From NCBI GenBank assembly GCA_964342465.1, contig CAYFFQ010000003.1:100925-164924 (forward strand): a stretch of 64,000 nucleotides of DNA. Direction: 5' to 3'. The notes under the pieces are model-generated. The model searched no databases, had not been told where the DNA came from, and saw only the letters and a list, made by a program, of their open reading frames with translations. The stretch comes from MGIIb-Q1 sp964342465. GTDB lineage: Archaea; Thermoplasmatota; Poseidoniia; Poseidoniales; Thalassarchaeaceae. This document shows, in pieces, positions 34,833-42,692 of this stretch. The translations under genes were made by a program, and so were the position numbers. Position 1 is the stretch's first letter, and each line of letters begins with the position of its first letter.

Positions 34833-35963
34833 TCATCCAATGTGGTTGTCTGGATAGATGGCGAACAGGCTACCATCACCGGAAAATGTGGCGTAGAATA
34901 GGTAGTCGCCACTTGGATGGAAGGCCAACGGCAAAGGTGAACTGATTTGCGAGGCGAAGACAGTCGTCTCCGCCTGCCAGCCTTGTGGGGTGGTATCGTT
35001 TTCACTGAAATCGATGCGAACAATTTCGTGGCCAACTGGAACGAGTGTATTCCAAGAGCCGAAAACGGTGGCATAAACCGTATGACTCCCACCCGGAAAA
35101 GGTGAATCGGTTGGCCGGAATGCCAAGTTGTTCAGGCTTGAGTGTGGTGTCCAGATGGCCACCGGCCCGATTGTGCCCTCTGGAATCGGAGTTTCAGGTC
35201 CATCTTCGGGCCAACCGTAGTCCTCACCGGCGATGAGAAGGTTCACCTCTTCGGGGGGGTGGTCACCCTCCCAATCGCGCCCATTGTCACTGAACAGGTA
35301 TCCCATATCGGGCACCCAAGTTCCATGAAATGAGTTGCGCACCCCGCTCGCCAACACACCATGCTCTCCATTTTCCGGATTGACCCAGAGCAAAGCTGCA
35401 TTTCGCTCATCTTCCTCCACACAGATGTTGCAGGTCGAGCCAACATGCCAAATCACCGTCTCGTTCAACATGATGTCAAGATTGTTCGTCTGGTGGTTCC
35501 CCGTCGGTACACCATCAATCAGCACCCATCGTTCGCTGTTCTTCACGGCATTCATCCAATCAGAATCCAATCCCGAATGGTTGATGCGGGTCAGTCTGCC
35601 TCGGTCGGAGACTAGGACGAAGTCGTTTTGGATGAGAATGTCGTGAGGTTGATAGAATCCATCAAGCCATACTGAATCCCCACCAGTTCGTTTCCACTCC
35701 AAACCCGCTGTGCTGTAGTTGAACTGCAGTTTTCGAATGGTGCCACCATCTCGGTCGCAGACCAGCAGGGCGGTATGATTCACCCATTCGAGGCAGGCAG
35801 GGCCACCGAGGTCGTCTGCAACCCTTTCCACTTGAAACCCATCTGCAACATTGGTATCTGCGAATTCCGTGTAAGGGATGATGTGTTCTCCCAAGAGCAT
35901 GAGTAGCAGTGCGACGACAAGGAAGAGTGGTCCGACGCGATGGCCGCCCCCACCCTCTTTCAT
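34833..35963 (-). CDS. Membrane-anchored quinoprotein-like sugar dehydrogenase (beta propeller)
   Basis: A 376-residue protein with one N-terminal membrane helix (VGPLFLVVALLLMLLG), the rest outside the cell. The propeller has features of the soluble glucose/sorbosone dehydrogenase group: FYQPHDILIQ, RNSFHGTW, MGYLFSDNGRD and GEDYGWPEDGP, which in that family surround the PQQ and calcium sites. Oxidation of an extracellular sugar is likely, but the substrate and whether PQQ is bound are not shown. It starts four bases after the stop of enolase, so the two are probably one transcript. Confidence 0.78.
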   Translation of the reverse strand: MKEGGGGHRVGPLFLVVALLLMLLGEHIIPYTEFADTNVADGFQVERVADDLGGPACLEWVNHTALLVCDRDGGTIRKLQFNYSTAGLEWKRTGGDSVWLDGFYQPHDILIQNDFVLVSDRGRLTRINHSGLDSDWMNAVKNSERWVLIDGVPTGNHQTNNLDIMLNETVIWHVGSTCNICVEEDERNAALLWVNPENGEHGVLASGVRNSFHGTWVPDMGYLFSDNGRDWEGDHPPEEVNLLIAGEDYGWPEDGPETPIPEGTIGPVAIWTPHSSLNNLAFRPTDSPFPGGSHTVYATVFGSWNTLVPVGHEIVRIDFSENDTTPQGWQAETTVFASQISSPLPLAFHPSGDYLFYATFSGDGSLFAIYPDNHIG

Positions 35964-35967
35964 TGGA

Positions 35968-37257
35968 TTAGAAAGGTCGGGCGTATTCGTTTATGGTTTC
36001 TGAAATTCTCAGTAATTGATTGTACTTCGCAGTTCTGTCGGTTCGGCAGGGTGCGCCGGTCTTGATTTGACCCGCGTTTGTGCCGACAGCGAGGTCGGCA
36101 ATCGTCGCATCTTCAGTCTCGCCGGAACGGTGGCTGACGACAGTGCTGAAGCCGGCCTTCCAAGCCGTTGACATCGTCTCCAACGTCTCAGTCACCGACC
36201 CAATTTGGTTCAATTTGATGAGAATCGAGTTGGCCGACCCATCAGAAACCCCTCTCTCAAGTCGCGCCTTCTGAGTCACGAACAGGTCGTCACCGACGAT
36301 TTGGCAACGGCTGCCTTCACCCTTGGTGAAGGCATCCCAAGAAGCCCAGTCATCCTCATGAAAACCATCTTCAATGGAGAGGATGGGGTATTCATCAAGC
36401 CATCCAGAGTACAATTCACCGAGTCGTTCACCGGTGATTTCGTCGCCATCGATGTGGTATTTCCCGCCTTGGTAGAACTCACTCGCGGCACAGTCGAGAG
36501 CGATGCCGATCTGTTCAGTCGAGTAGCCCGCCCCTTCGATTGCCCTGACCATGTATGACAGCCCCTCTTCGTTGGCAGGCAGGTTTGGTGCGAATCCACC
36601 TTCATCTCCAACACCCCCAAGGAGACCGTCCTGCTTGAGCGCTCCCTTCAATGCGTGATAACACTCCACACCTGCTCTGAATGCGGTGGGAAAATCGTCG
36701 AATCCATGCGGGACGACCATGAATTCCTGCACATCGACATTCGAGTTTGCATGACTTCCGCCGTTGAGGATGTTCATCATCGGAACAGGTAGACTTGCTC
36801 TGACGTCACCCCTTTCTGCCGCGTCGCATCCCGCACCGACGCCACCGTTGGCGATGTGTTGCCACAGGGAGAGGCCGTTCACTTTCGCGGCGGCCCGCAG
36901 GGCCGCCACGCTCGCTCCGAGAATCGCATTCGCTCCGAAGTTGGATTTGTTTGCTGTCCCATCGGCTTCACTCATCACAGAATCAATCGCCGACTGGTCG
37001 GTGACATCCATTCCGATGAGCAGGTCGCGGATTGGACCGTTGATATTTGCAACCGCAGTATCAACACCTTTGCCCATCCAGCGGGAAGAATCCCCATCTC
37101 GCAGTTCAAGTGCTTCGTGAACTCCGGTTGAAGCACCACTCGGAACGATTGCCCGTCCGGCGAGTTTTCCAGCCACAAAACAGTCCACCTCGACAGTAGG
37201 ATTTCCTCGGCTGTCAATGACCATTCGTCCGCGAATATCGCTGATGGCTCTATTCAT
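35968..37257 (-). CDS. eno: Enolase
   Basis: A 429-residue enolase interconverting 2-phosphoglycerate and phosphoenolpyruvate. Visible motifs are SRGNPTVEVDC, GASTGVHEALELRDGD, MMNILNGGSHANSNVDVQEFMVVP, DEGGFAPNL, the metal-site Glu and Asp in SIEDGFHEDDW, ILIKLNQIGSVTETL with the catalytic Lys, and VSHRSGETED. The start was set at MNRAISDIRGRMVIDSRGNP, ten codons inside the longest frame. Length is standard. Confidence 0.96.
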   Translation of the reverse strand: MNRAISDIRGRMVIDSRGNPTVEVDCFVAGKLAGRAIVPSGASTGVHEALELRDGDSSRWMGKGVDTAVANINGPIRDLLIGMDVTDQSAIDSVMSEADGTANKSNFGANAILGASVAALRAAAKVNGLSLWQHIANGGVGAGCDAAERGDVRASLPVPMMNILNGGSHANSNVDVQEFMVVPHGFDDFPTAFRAGVECYHALKGALKQDGLLGGVGDEGGFAPNLPANEEGLSYMVRAIEGAGYSTEQIGIALDCAASEFYQGGKYHIDGDEITGERLGELYSGWLDEYPILSIEDGFHEDDWASWDAFTKGEGSRCQIVGDDLFVTQKARLERGVSDGSANSILIKLNQIGSVTETLETMSTAWKAGFSTVVSHRSGETEDATIADLAVGTNAGQIKTGAPCRTDRTAKYNQLLRISETINEYARPF

Positions 37258-37387
37258 CACTTTCGCCCTACCCCTTCGGTCACGCAAACGGTTGGATAAC
37301 CTTGCGCCCTATCCCGACGACTTGAACCGCCCTTCCACTTCTTGAAACAAGGGGCTTGCGAAGGAATCTCACCAGCGTAGACCCCAT

Positions 37388-37933
37388 TCAGCGGTTGAGC
37401 CAGCCGAGCCAGCGAGCGACCTCATTCTGGATGGTCGGGACATCCTCTTCAGAGTCGCAACTCAGGATGTAGCACAACTCCTCGTTGCGTGGCGAGATTG
37501 AGAACAATTCAACCGAAAAGAGAGAATCATCTTCGCTCTTTACCTCCTTTCTCCTGTCATCGATGAAACAGTGGACCATCCCCTTCGGGTAATGTTGAAC
37601 CCTCCCCCCTCGCGGGTCACAGACCACTACACTCTTGTCAAGAAAGATGACAGCCGAACCATCATCTGGGTTAGTGGAATGACCGAGAATCCTGCACCCC
37701 TCCAACATCGTAGCCACATCGACATTGTACCACGATATGTGATTCTCACAACTGTCGAGATTGCTGACATCATCAAGAAACTCTTGAACTCTGAGTTGGC
37801 TTAAGGGCGATTCTCCGCCACTCTGCATGTACCCTTCCAACGGCTCAGCCCATTTGAACCCGATGATAGGAAACCGACCCGAATCATCGCTAATTGTATC
37901 TCTTACTGAGATAAAAAAACCTTCAAGAACCAT
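37388..37933 (-). CDS. Hypothetical protein
   Basis: A 181-residue, acidic, soluble protein of unknown family. It begins MVLEGFFISVRDTISDDSGRF and has several conserved-looking aromatic segments (NHISWYNVDVATM, SVVVCDPRGGRVQHYPKGMVHCF). There are five or six cysteines and no membrane helix. It is upstream of enolase in the same direction (130-base gap) and divergent from the Lrp/AsnC gene across an AT-rich spacer. Confidence 0.6.
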   Translation of the reverse strand: MVLEGFFISVRDTISDDSGRFPIIGFKWAEPLEGYMQSGGESPLSQLRVQEFLDDVSNLDSCENHISWYNVDVATMLEGCRILGHSTNPDDGSAVIFLDKSVVVCDPRGGRVQHYPKGMVHCFIDDRRKEVKSEDDSLFSVELFSISPRNEELCYILSCDSEEDVPTIQNEVARWLGWLNR

Positions 37934-38023
37934 CCGAACTGCTTCGGTAAAGTAACAACTATTTTACCACATTTCGGAAAGATACCCCCGAATGATAGCA
38001 AGAAGGACCACATATCCGAGCAG

Positions 38024-38030
38024 TTATATA
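38024..38030 (+). promoter_or_regulatory. TATA box of the Lrp/AsnC gene
   Basis: TTATATA lies 22-28 bases before the ATG at 38052. At the usual archaeal distance, transcription would start at or next to the ATG, giving a leaderless message. This supports 38052 over an upstream ATG at 37992. Confidence 0.55.
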
Positions 38031-38051
38031 CGAAATGCGGAAGCGAAGCCC

Positions 38052-38477
38052 ATGACAACAGACGCCACAGACAAGGCGATTCTCAACGCCTTGCGCGACA
38101 ATTCGAGGACTTCATACGTAGAACTTGCCAAATCGTGCAATGTTTCAGAGCGAACGGTGCGAACCCGCATGAAGAAACTCGAGGAGGAGGTCATCCAGCG
38201 CTACACCATCATAGAGCGCGGTGTGGGGCTTTCCGCTCTTGTGCGTGTGAAGTTGGGCCCTGGGACAGAGGTGGGAACTCTTGCCGGTGAGTTCGCCATG
38301 TGGGATGGAGTACTGACCTGCTATGAGGTGGGCGGGGGATTGGATGCCGACCTTCTGTTGGTTGTTTCCGTCTCAGACACCCATACGCTACGCGAATTGC
38401 TGGACAGGATTTGGCTGACGGCTCCCGATGCAGCGGTTGTCGAGACCCATACAACTCTCATCATAGAGCAATACTGA
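38052..38477 (+). CDS. Lrp/AsnC-family transcription regulator
   Basis: A 141-residue regulator. The N-terminal helix-turn-helix reads DKAILNALRDNSRTSYVELAKSCNVSERTVRTRMKKLEEEVIQRYTII. The C-terminal half is an alpha/beta effector domain (VRVKLGPGTEVGTLAGEFAMWDGVLTCYEVGGGLDADLLLVVSV). Lrp proteins form octamers that sense amino acids. The gene downstream is an amino acid aminotransferase on the other strand, a possible target. A TATA box supports the chosen start. Confidence 0.87.
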   Translation: MTTDATDKAILNALRDNSRTSYVELAKSCNVSERTVRTRMKKLEEEVIQRYTIIERGVGLSALVRVKLGPGTEVGTLAGEFAMWDGVLTCYEVGGGLDADLLLVVSVSDTHTLRELLDRIWLTAPDAAVVETHTTLIIEQY

Positions 38478-38523
38478 GGCCGTCATTCACACTGTTGCCT
38501 GAGAGCCACCGTTGCTGAATTTT

Positions 38524-38672
38524 GGGTGGCGTGGATTTTGTGTTGGCCGTCGATGGCGGTTCTGCGCCGAAGACCTCCGGATGATTGGGTGGCGTGGATG
38601 CGGTGTTGGATGTGAATGGCGGTTCTGCGCCGAAGACCTCCGGATGATTGGGTGGCGTGGATGCGGTGTTGG
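38524..38672. repeat. 63-bp tandem repeat between convergent genes
   Basis: Units starting GGGTGGCGTGGAT are at 38524, 38587 and 38650 (third partial), with exact 63-base spacing. Each includes GGCGGTTCTGCGCCGAAGAC. The array fills the gap between the Lrp gene and the aminotransferase stop at 38680. The period is a multiple of three, but no credible protein is encoded. Confidence 0.88.
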
Positions 38673-38679
38673 CAACGAT

Positions 38680-39849
38680 TCAGAGTGAAGCAAGCCACTT
38701 TTCGATACGACTGAGCCCCTCTCTAAGAGTCTCCTCATCACAGGCATACGAGATTCTGACGAACCCCTCACCCCCTTCGAGGATTCCACCAGGGATGAGT
38801 TGGACCTTCGCTTCTGCAAGAGCGCGAGTTGCGAAGGTGATGGAATCCATTCCCGTTCCAGTGATGTTGACGAAGCCGTAGAACGCCCCCTCCGGAGCCG
38901 GCATGGAGAGAGTGGGGATGGCGGCGACGGCATCCATCAGAATGCGCCGCTGCGAGAGATAGGATTTCTTGAACTCCGACACGAACCCATCGATTTCGGG
39001 GTCGAGTGCAGCGAGTGCGGCATCCATGAGGAATGACGGAATGTGGGAACAGGCATTGGCCTGAAGTTTCCCCATCGCCCTCATCACTTCACTTGGGCCG
39101 GTGACCACGCCGATGCGCCAACCGGTCATGGCGAACGACTTGCTCCATCCAGTGATGGTGATGACTCTCCCCTCCCCTCCTGCAAGGCTTGCCGGTGAGA
39201 GGTGGGGCCACTCAGTCCAGTTGAGGCGCGCATAGATCTCATCTGAAATCACCCACAGGTCATTCTCTTCAGCAATCTTGAGAAGTTCAGTAATCTCTTC
39301 TGGAGTGTAGACCGCCCCAGTTGGATTGTTCGGAGAATTGATGACCAGCATCTTCGTTCTCTCGGTGATAGCGGCTCTGACAGCATCCAAGTCGGGGTGG
39401 AAATCATTTGTTTTGACAGGCACATGCACAGGTTTGAGTCGCAGCATCCGGCACTGTATGTCGTAGGATGGCCATGCTGGTGCGAGAAGTATGACCTCGT
39501 CGCCCGGCTCACAGCAGACCATGAAGGTGTAGAGCAACGCCTGTTTTGCCCCCGGAGTTATGATGACCCTCTCTGTTGTGGTGGAGATTCCATATCTTTC
39601 ACTCAATCTCTCTGCCGACGCTCGGCAAAGTTCCAGAGAACCTTCTGAACGAGTGTATTTCGTGTTGCCAGCCTGTAGTGATTCAATGGCGGCTTCGACA
39701 ACCGGATTCGGAGTATCGAATCCGGGTTCACCAACAGTCAGGCGAACCACGTCTGACGGTGGTGCCGCGAGAAATGGTTTGATGCCGGCCGGCAGGCCGA
39801 CAAAATGCTCGGCGATGTCCACCATTCTATTCGACTCCAAGCCCGTCAT
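38680..39849 (-). CDS. Class I/II aminotransferase (aspartate aminotransferase type)
   Basis: A 389-residue PLP enzyme. Motifs: VRLTVGEPGFDTP, NTKYTRSEG, ITPGAKQALLYTF, INSPNNPTGAVY with the PLP-contact Asn, VISDEIYARL with Asp and Tyr, and GWSKSFAMTGWRIG with the Schiff-base Lys. The substrate carboxylate Arg is in GFVRISYA. Aspartate or a broad set of amino acids would be the donor. The start is the Met before TGLESNRM; Met nine codons on is equally possible. Longer frames run through the tRNA-Cys gene and are not coding. Confidence 0.9.
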   Translation of the reverse strand: MTGLESNRMVDIAEHFVGLPAGIKPFLAAPPSDVVRLTVGEPGFDTPNPVVEAAIESLQAGNTKYTRSEGSLELCRASAERLSERYGISTTTERVIITPGAKQALLYTFMVCCEPGDEVILLAPAWPSYDIQCRMLRLKPVHVPVKTNDFHPDLDAVRAAITERTKMLVINSPNNPTGAVYTPEEITELLKIAEENDLWVISDEIYARLNWTEWPHLSPASLAGGEGRVITITGWSKSFAMTGWRIGVVTGPSEVMRAMGKLQANACSHIPSFLMDAALAALDPEIDGFVSEFKKSYLSQRRILMDAVAAIPTLSMPAPEGAFYGFVNITGTGMDSITFATRALAEAKVQLIPGGILEGGEGFVRISYACDEETLREGLSRIEKWLASL

Positions 39850-39978
39850 CACTGCCGAGCAGGAAGAATGCGAAAAAGCCGTCTTGAAAGAACCTTGTGA
39901 CACAGCCGCCGAAGGTTTAGGTTGGCAGTAGCGTTTGCTCGCGTTGAAATAGGAGACCCCATTCGGCAAGAATACGAG

Positions 39979-40052
39979 GCACAGGTAGCAAAGCCCGGTT
40001 ACGCGTTCGACTGCAGATCGAATCCACGTGAGTTCGAATCTCACCCTGTGCT
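39979..40052 (+). tRNA. tRNA-Cys (GCA)
   Basis: A 74-base tRNA: acceptor GCACAGG/CCTGTGC perfectly paired, anticodon stem TTCGA/TCGAA with loop CTGCAGA and anticodon GCA, T-arm GTGAG-TTCGAAT-CTCAC, discriminator T as usual for cysteine. No intron and no encoded CCA. Confidence 0.94.
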
Positions 40053-40054
40053 CC

Positions 40055-40100
40055 TTGTAGGGGGGCTGCCGCCGTAGGGGGGCTGCCGCCCCCCTTACAA
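40055..40100. terminator. GC-rich inverted repeat after tRNA-Cys
   Basis: TTGTAGGGGGG at 40055 pairs with CCCCCCTTACAA ending at 40100, with one extra T. Inside it GGGGGGCTGCCG is present twice. It starts two bases after the tRNA and would form a very stable hairpin, probably ending or processing the tRNA transcript. Confidence 0.55.
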
Positions 40101-40603
40101 TCCCCCCGTGACGAATAATCATTGATTTCAACAAACGCGAATGTATCTTCGTCAGTTGGAATCGCTCGGGAGGAAGATTCGGCCACAGCCGAATCGACTT
40201 CAAATCGTTCCCGCTAAGATGAAGTCCTCGGCAAATGCACCGACTCCTGACCCTACGGGCATACATCCCATACTCCTGTGAACCGGATCGGGTAGTGAGG
40301 CATTACCCCATCCTTGGTTCTCTAGGGAGGTGATTACAGGAAATTCCAACCATCGTTCACTGAACTCCCCCTCGTGTTCCGCCTTCGTAATGGGTGGTAG
40401 TGAAGAGCTGAGCCGAGGCATAGTTCATCCGACCTCCCTCGTTGCTGAGGGAGAAATGAAAAGTTGAGCCAAGCCATAGTTCGCGGAGGTGGCCGCGAAC
40501 TCACATCTGATGGATTCTGCTTTCATCGGATTTTATCAGGGGGTTTCGAAAGGGGGGTCCGCCCCCTTCGGGTGGGGGCCGCCCCTTCGCTTGTCGCTTT
40601 CGT
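40101..40603. other. 500-base gap with hairpins and paired 29-base repeats
   Basis: No convincing gene is present. Two imperfect direct repeats of about 29 bases, each containing GAGCC-AGGCATAGTTC or a close variant, lie near 40408 and 40462. Between them is the hairpin CTCCCTC-GTTGCT-GAGGGAG. At 40561-40579 GCCCCC and GGGGGC flank TTCGGGT, a likely terminator for the acetyltransferase gene ending at 40604. The block 40200-40400 could hold a structured RNA, but no known RNA family was recognised. Confidence 0.45.
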
Positions 40604-41356
40604 TCAACCCCCATCATTGTCCCAAGAGTGAACGGTTTCTGGCTCGGCGACAGCGGTACTTCCACTTTCGTCATCCTTCTCGAAGTCCTTTTCGGTCACT
40701 CGTACCACATTCATTCCGAGGGCAGTGACATCACCACTCGTAAGCGGTTCACGCTTGCCCCCATCATCGACACTTGCTCCAGCGATTCTCGTGAAGAGAT
40801 GGTAGTTGGAGAGGTTGCCAGCCTGTGCCATTGCTTTATGGCGATGTTTGGAGAGAAGTATCAGAAATCTCACAAATCTCACACCGGCGAGGTGGATTTG
40901 GACTCGTATAGGGAGATTCGCAGAAGCGCTTTTCCATAGAAACAATCGGCTCGCCCGTCGCCTCGCCGGCTGAATCCTGAATCCAGCCTTCGTCAATGTG
41001 GTTGCCAGCGCCGCCGACTTGGTAAAGCAGAAGACCAGAGGCGGCGTGAAACTCCCCATTGTCTGTCCACTTATTATCGGGTCTTGCCCAGCCCTCTCGA
41101 TGGCTATTCGGACCAGTTCGTGTGACAGGCCGATACCCCGTTTTTCCTTGTCGACGATGACAGTCGCCAACTCTAGAGCGGCCCCAATCCTGCGCAGTTC
41201 ACAATGCCCCGCAGGACGCCTCTCACCATAGAGTGTGACATGGGGGGTGCGGGAGAGGTGCTTCGCTTCCCTTTCATGGTTTGACTTCGGAGGTCGCACA
41301 TCCAATTCTTCAGACAGGACCTCGGCCAGCCATGCCTCGGTGCTCATCTGCTCCAT
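40604..41356 (-). CDS. GNAT-family acetyltransferase with C-terminal extension
   Basis: A 250-residue protein. The first 140 residues look like a GNAT domain: PAGHCELRRIGAALELATVIVDKEKRGIGLSHELVRIAIERA contains the acetyl-CoA-binding turn RGIGLS, and ALATTLTKAGFRI is the usual last strand. The C-terminal 100 residues are basic then acidic without a known domain. Its ATG overlaps the stop of the upstream acetyltransferase by one base (TGATG), so translation is coupled. Confidence 0.72.
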   Translation of the reverse strand: MEQMSTEAWLAEVLSEELDVRPPKSNHEREAKHLSRTPHVTLYGERRPAGHCELRRIGAALELATVIVDKEKRGIGLSHELVRIAIERAGQDPIISGQTMGSFTPPLVFCFTKSAALATTLTKAGFRIQPARRRASRLFLWKSASANLPIRVQIHLAGVRFVRFLILLSKHRHKAMAQAGNLSNYHLFTRIAGASVDDGGKREPLTSGDVTALGMNVVRVTEKDFEKDDESGSTAVAEPETVHSWDNDGG

Positions 41357-41967
41357 CAGACATCACCTTCAGGCCCACTTCTCAGGGACTTCCACATCGA
41401 GCGATGCTCACCTATTCCTTCGACTGGGTAGGTGGGGCCGAAACATTCCCATCCCTGTGAGCGATAGAACGGGATGGCGGCGACTCTCGCCTGCAGGAAT
41501 CCGGTGCAGTCGCCCCAATGAAGTTGGGCTTGCTGTTCCAGCAGACGGAGGATGGTGGCGGCATGCCCTCTTCGCTGATGCTCAGGGAGCGTACCCATCT
41601 GTCGTATCTGTACTGCGGGGCGCAGGTCTTCTGGTGGCGGCAGGTTGCGCCCCGCCGCGTCTGAATGCCCATCTCGTGACAGAGGCGGGAAATCTGGGCA
41701 GGTGGCAGCATCACTGGCGGCGGTGTCAGCACAGCCGCCGAACGAATCGTTTGGAATGAGGTGGATTCTCCCGACGGAGACCACCTCTCCAGCCTCAGCC
41801 TCCACCCATGCGTGGATGGCGTTGTCATCATCATCCAGTTCGGCCGAACTCGGTGGAAATCCCAAAGGTTGGCGTAATACCCTGTATCTCGCCTCAAAAT
41901 ACCCTACGGGTGGACGGGCGTGCGGGCGGGCGGGCGCGCTTAGGTAACGAACCTGCACATCCACCAT
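41356..41967 (-). CDS. GNAT-family acetyltransferase
   Basis: A 203-residue GNAT protein starting at the Met before VDVQVRYLSAP. The acetyl-CoA motif is QIRQMGTLPEHQRRGHAATILRLLEQQA (loop QRRGHA), followed by ARVAAIPFYRSQGWECFGP, the typical end of ElaA-like N-acetyltransferases. A low-complexity GGCADTAASDAATCPDF segment interrupts the middle. It is the first of two coupled GNAT genes. Substrates are unknown. A longer start at 42072 is possible. Confidence 0.8.
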   Translation of the reverse strand: MVDVQVRYLSAPARPHARPPVGYFEARYRVLRQPLGFPPSSAELDDDDNAIHAWVEAEAGEVVSVGRIHLIPNDSFGGCADTAASDAATCPDFPPLSRDGHSDAAGRNLPPPEDLRPAVQIRQMGTLPEHQRRGHAATILRLLEQQAQLHWGDCTGFLQARVAAIPFYRSQGWECFGPTYPVEGIGEHRSMWKSLRSGPEGDV

Positions 41968-42058
41968 GCCTTCGCAAGAACCCCCCTCACCCATCACTTT
42001 GACCCCTTCGTGGTAAGGCGGGGAAACGGTTGTGTAGGGGGCTTGAGTACTCAACGAT

Positions 42059-42526
42059 TCATTCCGATTCACCGTCGATGACGGCCAACGCCAACTCGGC
42101 GGTGACGAATTCCTCGCTCATCACCGCCACAATCGCTTCGTGGTACTGCTCCATTGAGGTCAGATTGGTATAAAGCGAATTGCGAATCAACTCCATCGGA
42201 GGGGTGACATCTGCTAGGTCAAGAGCGGTACGGAACATCACTTCACCACTCTCCCCCTCCATCTCGAAGGAACCATAGACGGTCCGGCAGTTCAGCAGGT
42301 TGAGCAGGTTGCACACCTCTCTTTCACGACCCTTTGGCGTGGTGGTTTTGGTTATCAGGGAATAGAAGATGATCTGTTCAGTCTCCTCGCGAGCCACCCC
42401 AAGAACATCCCATTCTATCCCACTGGTGGAGAAGATTGCGCGGACGATCTGCTCATCGGGGAATTTGTGGAAATTCCACTCATCGGCATCGAGGAACTCG
42501 CAGAGTTTGGCATACAGAGATGTCAT
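42059..42526 (-). CDS. YbjN-like / secretion-chaperone-fold protein
   Basis: A 155-residue acidic protein with alternating helix and strand (LYAKLCEFLDADEWNFHKFPDEQIVRAIFSTSG at the start, then IIFYSLITKTTTP). The arrangement fits the YbjN / type III secretion chaperone-like fold, a family of small proteins that bind other proteins. It is divergent from the E1-like gene across about 165 bases of AT-rich spacer that probably holds promoters for both. Functional connection to the E1/JAMM operon is possible but not shown. The ATG was chosen over an upstream frame through AT-rich DNA. Confidence 0.55.
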   Translation of the reverse strand: MTSLYAKLCEFLDADEWNFHKFPDEQIVRAIFSTSGIEWDVLGVAREETEQIIFYSLITKTTTPKGREREVCNLLNLLNCRTVYGSFEMEGESGEVMFRTALDLADVTPPMELIRNSLYTNLTSMEQYHEAIVAVMSEEFVTAELALAVIDGESE

Positions 42527-42692
42527 CAGGATATACCTCGGGGATACTTCGTGTGGAGTTCTGTTTTTAATTAGAACGGAAATATATTTCAACATTTATG
42601 AACGAAAAGGGGCTTTTTTTTTAGTACATTTCAACTTCGCATATTTTTTCTGATGATTGAATGCTTCATAACAGGTCGGGTATTTATGATAG
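42527..42692. promoter_or_regulatory. AT-rich divergent promoter region
   Basis: The spacer is clearly AT-richer than its surroundings, with AAATATATTT (minus strand, near 42580-42592) and GCATATTTTTT (plus strand, near 42638) as TATA-like elements, and an A/T-run at 42610-42622. It would drive the YbjN-like gene leftward and the E1/JAMM operon rightward. Confidence 0.45.

Noticed and set aside
39850..40266. N-terminal extension of the aminotransferase
   Set aside because: The extended frame passes through the tRNA-Cys gene and its terminator; the conserved domain starts at the chosen Met.
40200..40500. RNase P RNA or SRP RNA
   Set aside because: Neither the conserved RNase P core motifs nor the SRP helix 8 loop sequences could be found on either strand.
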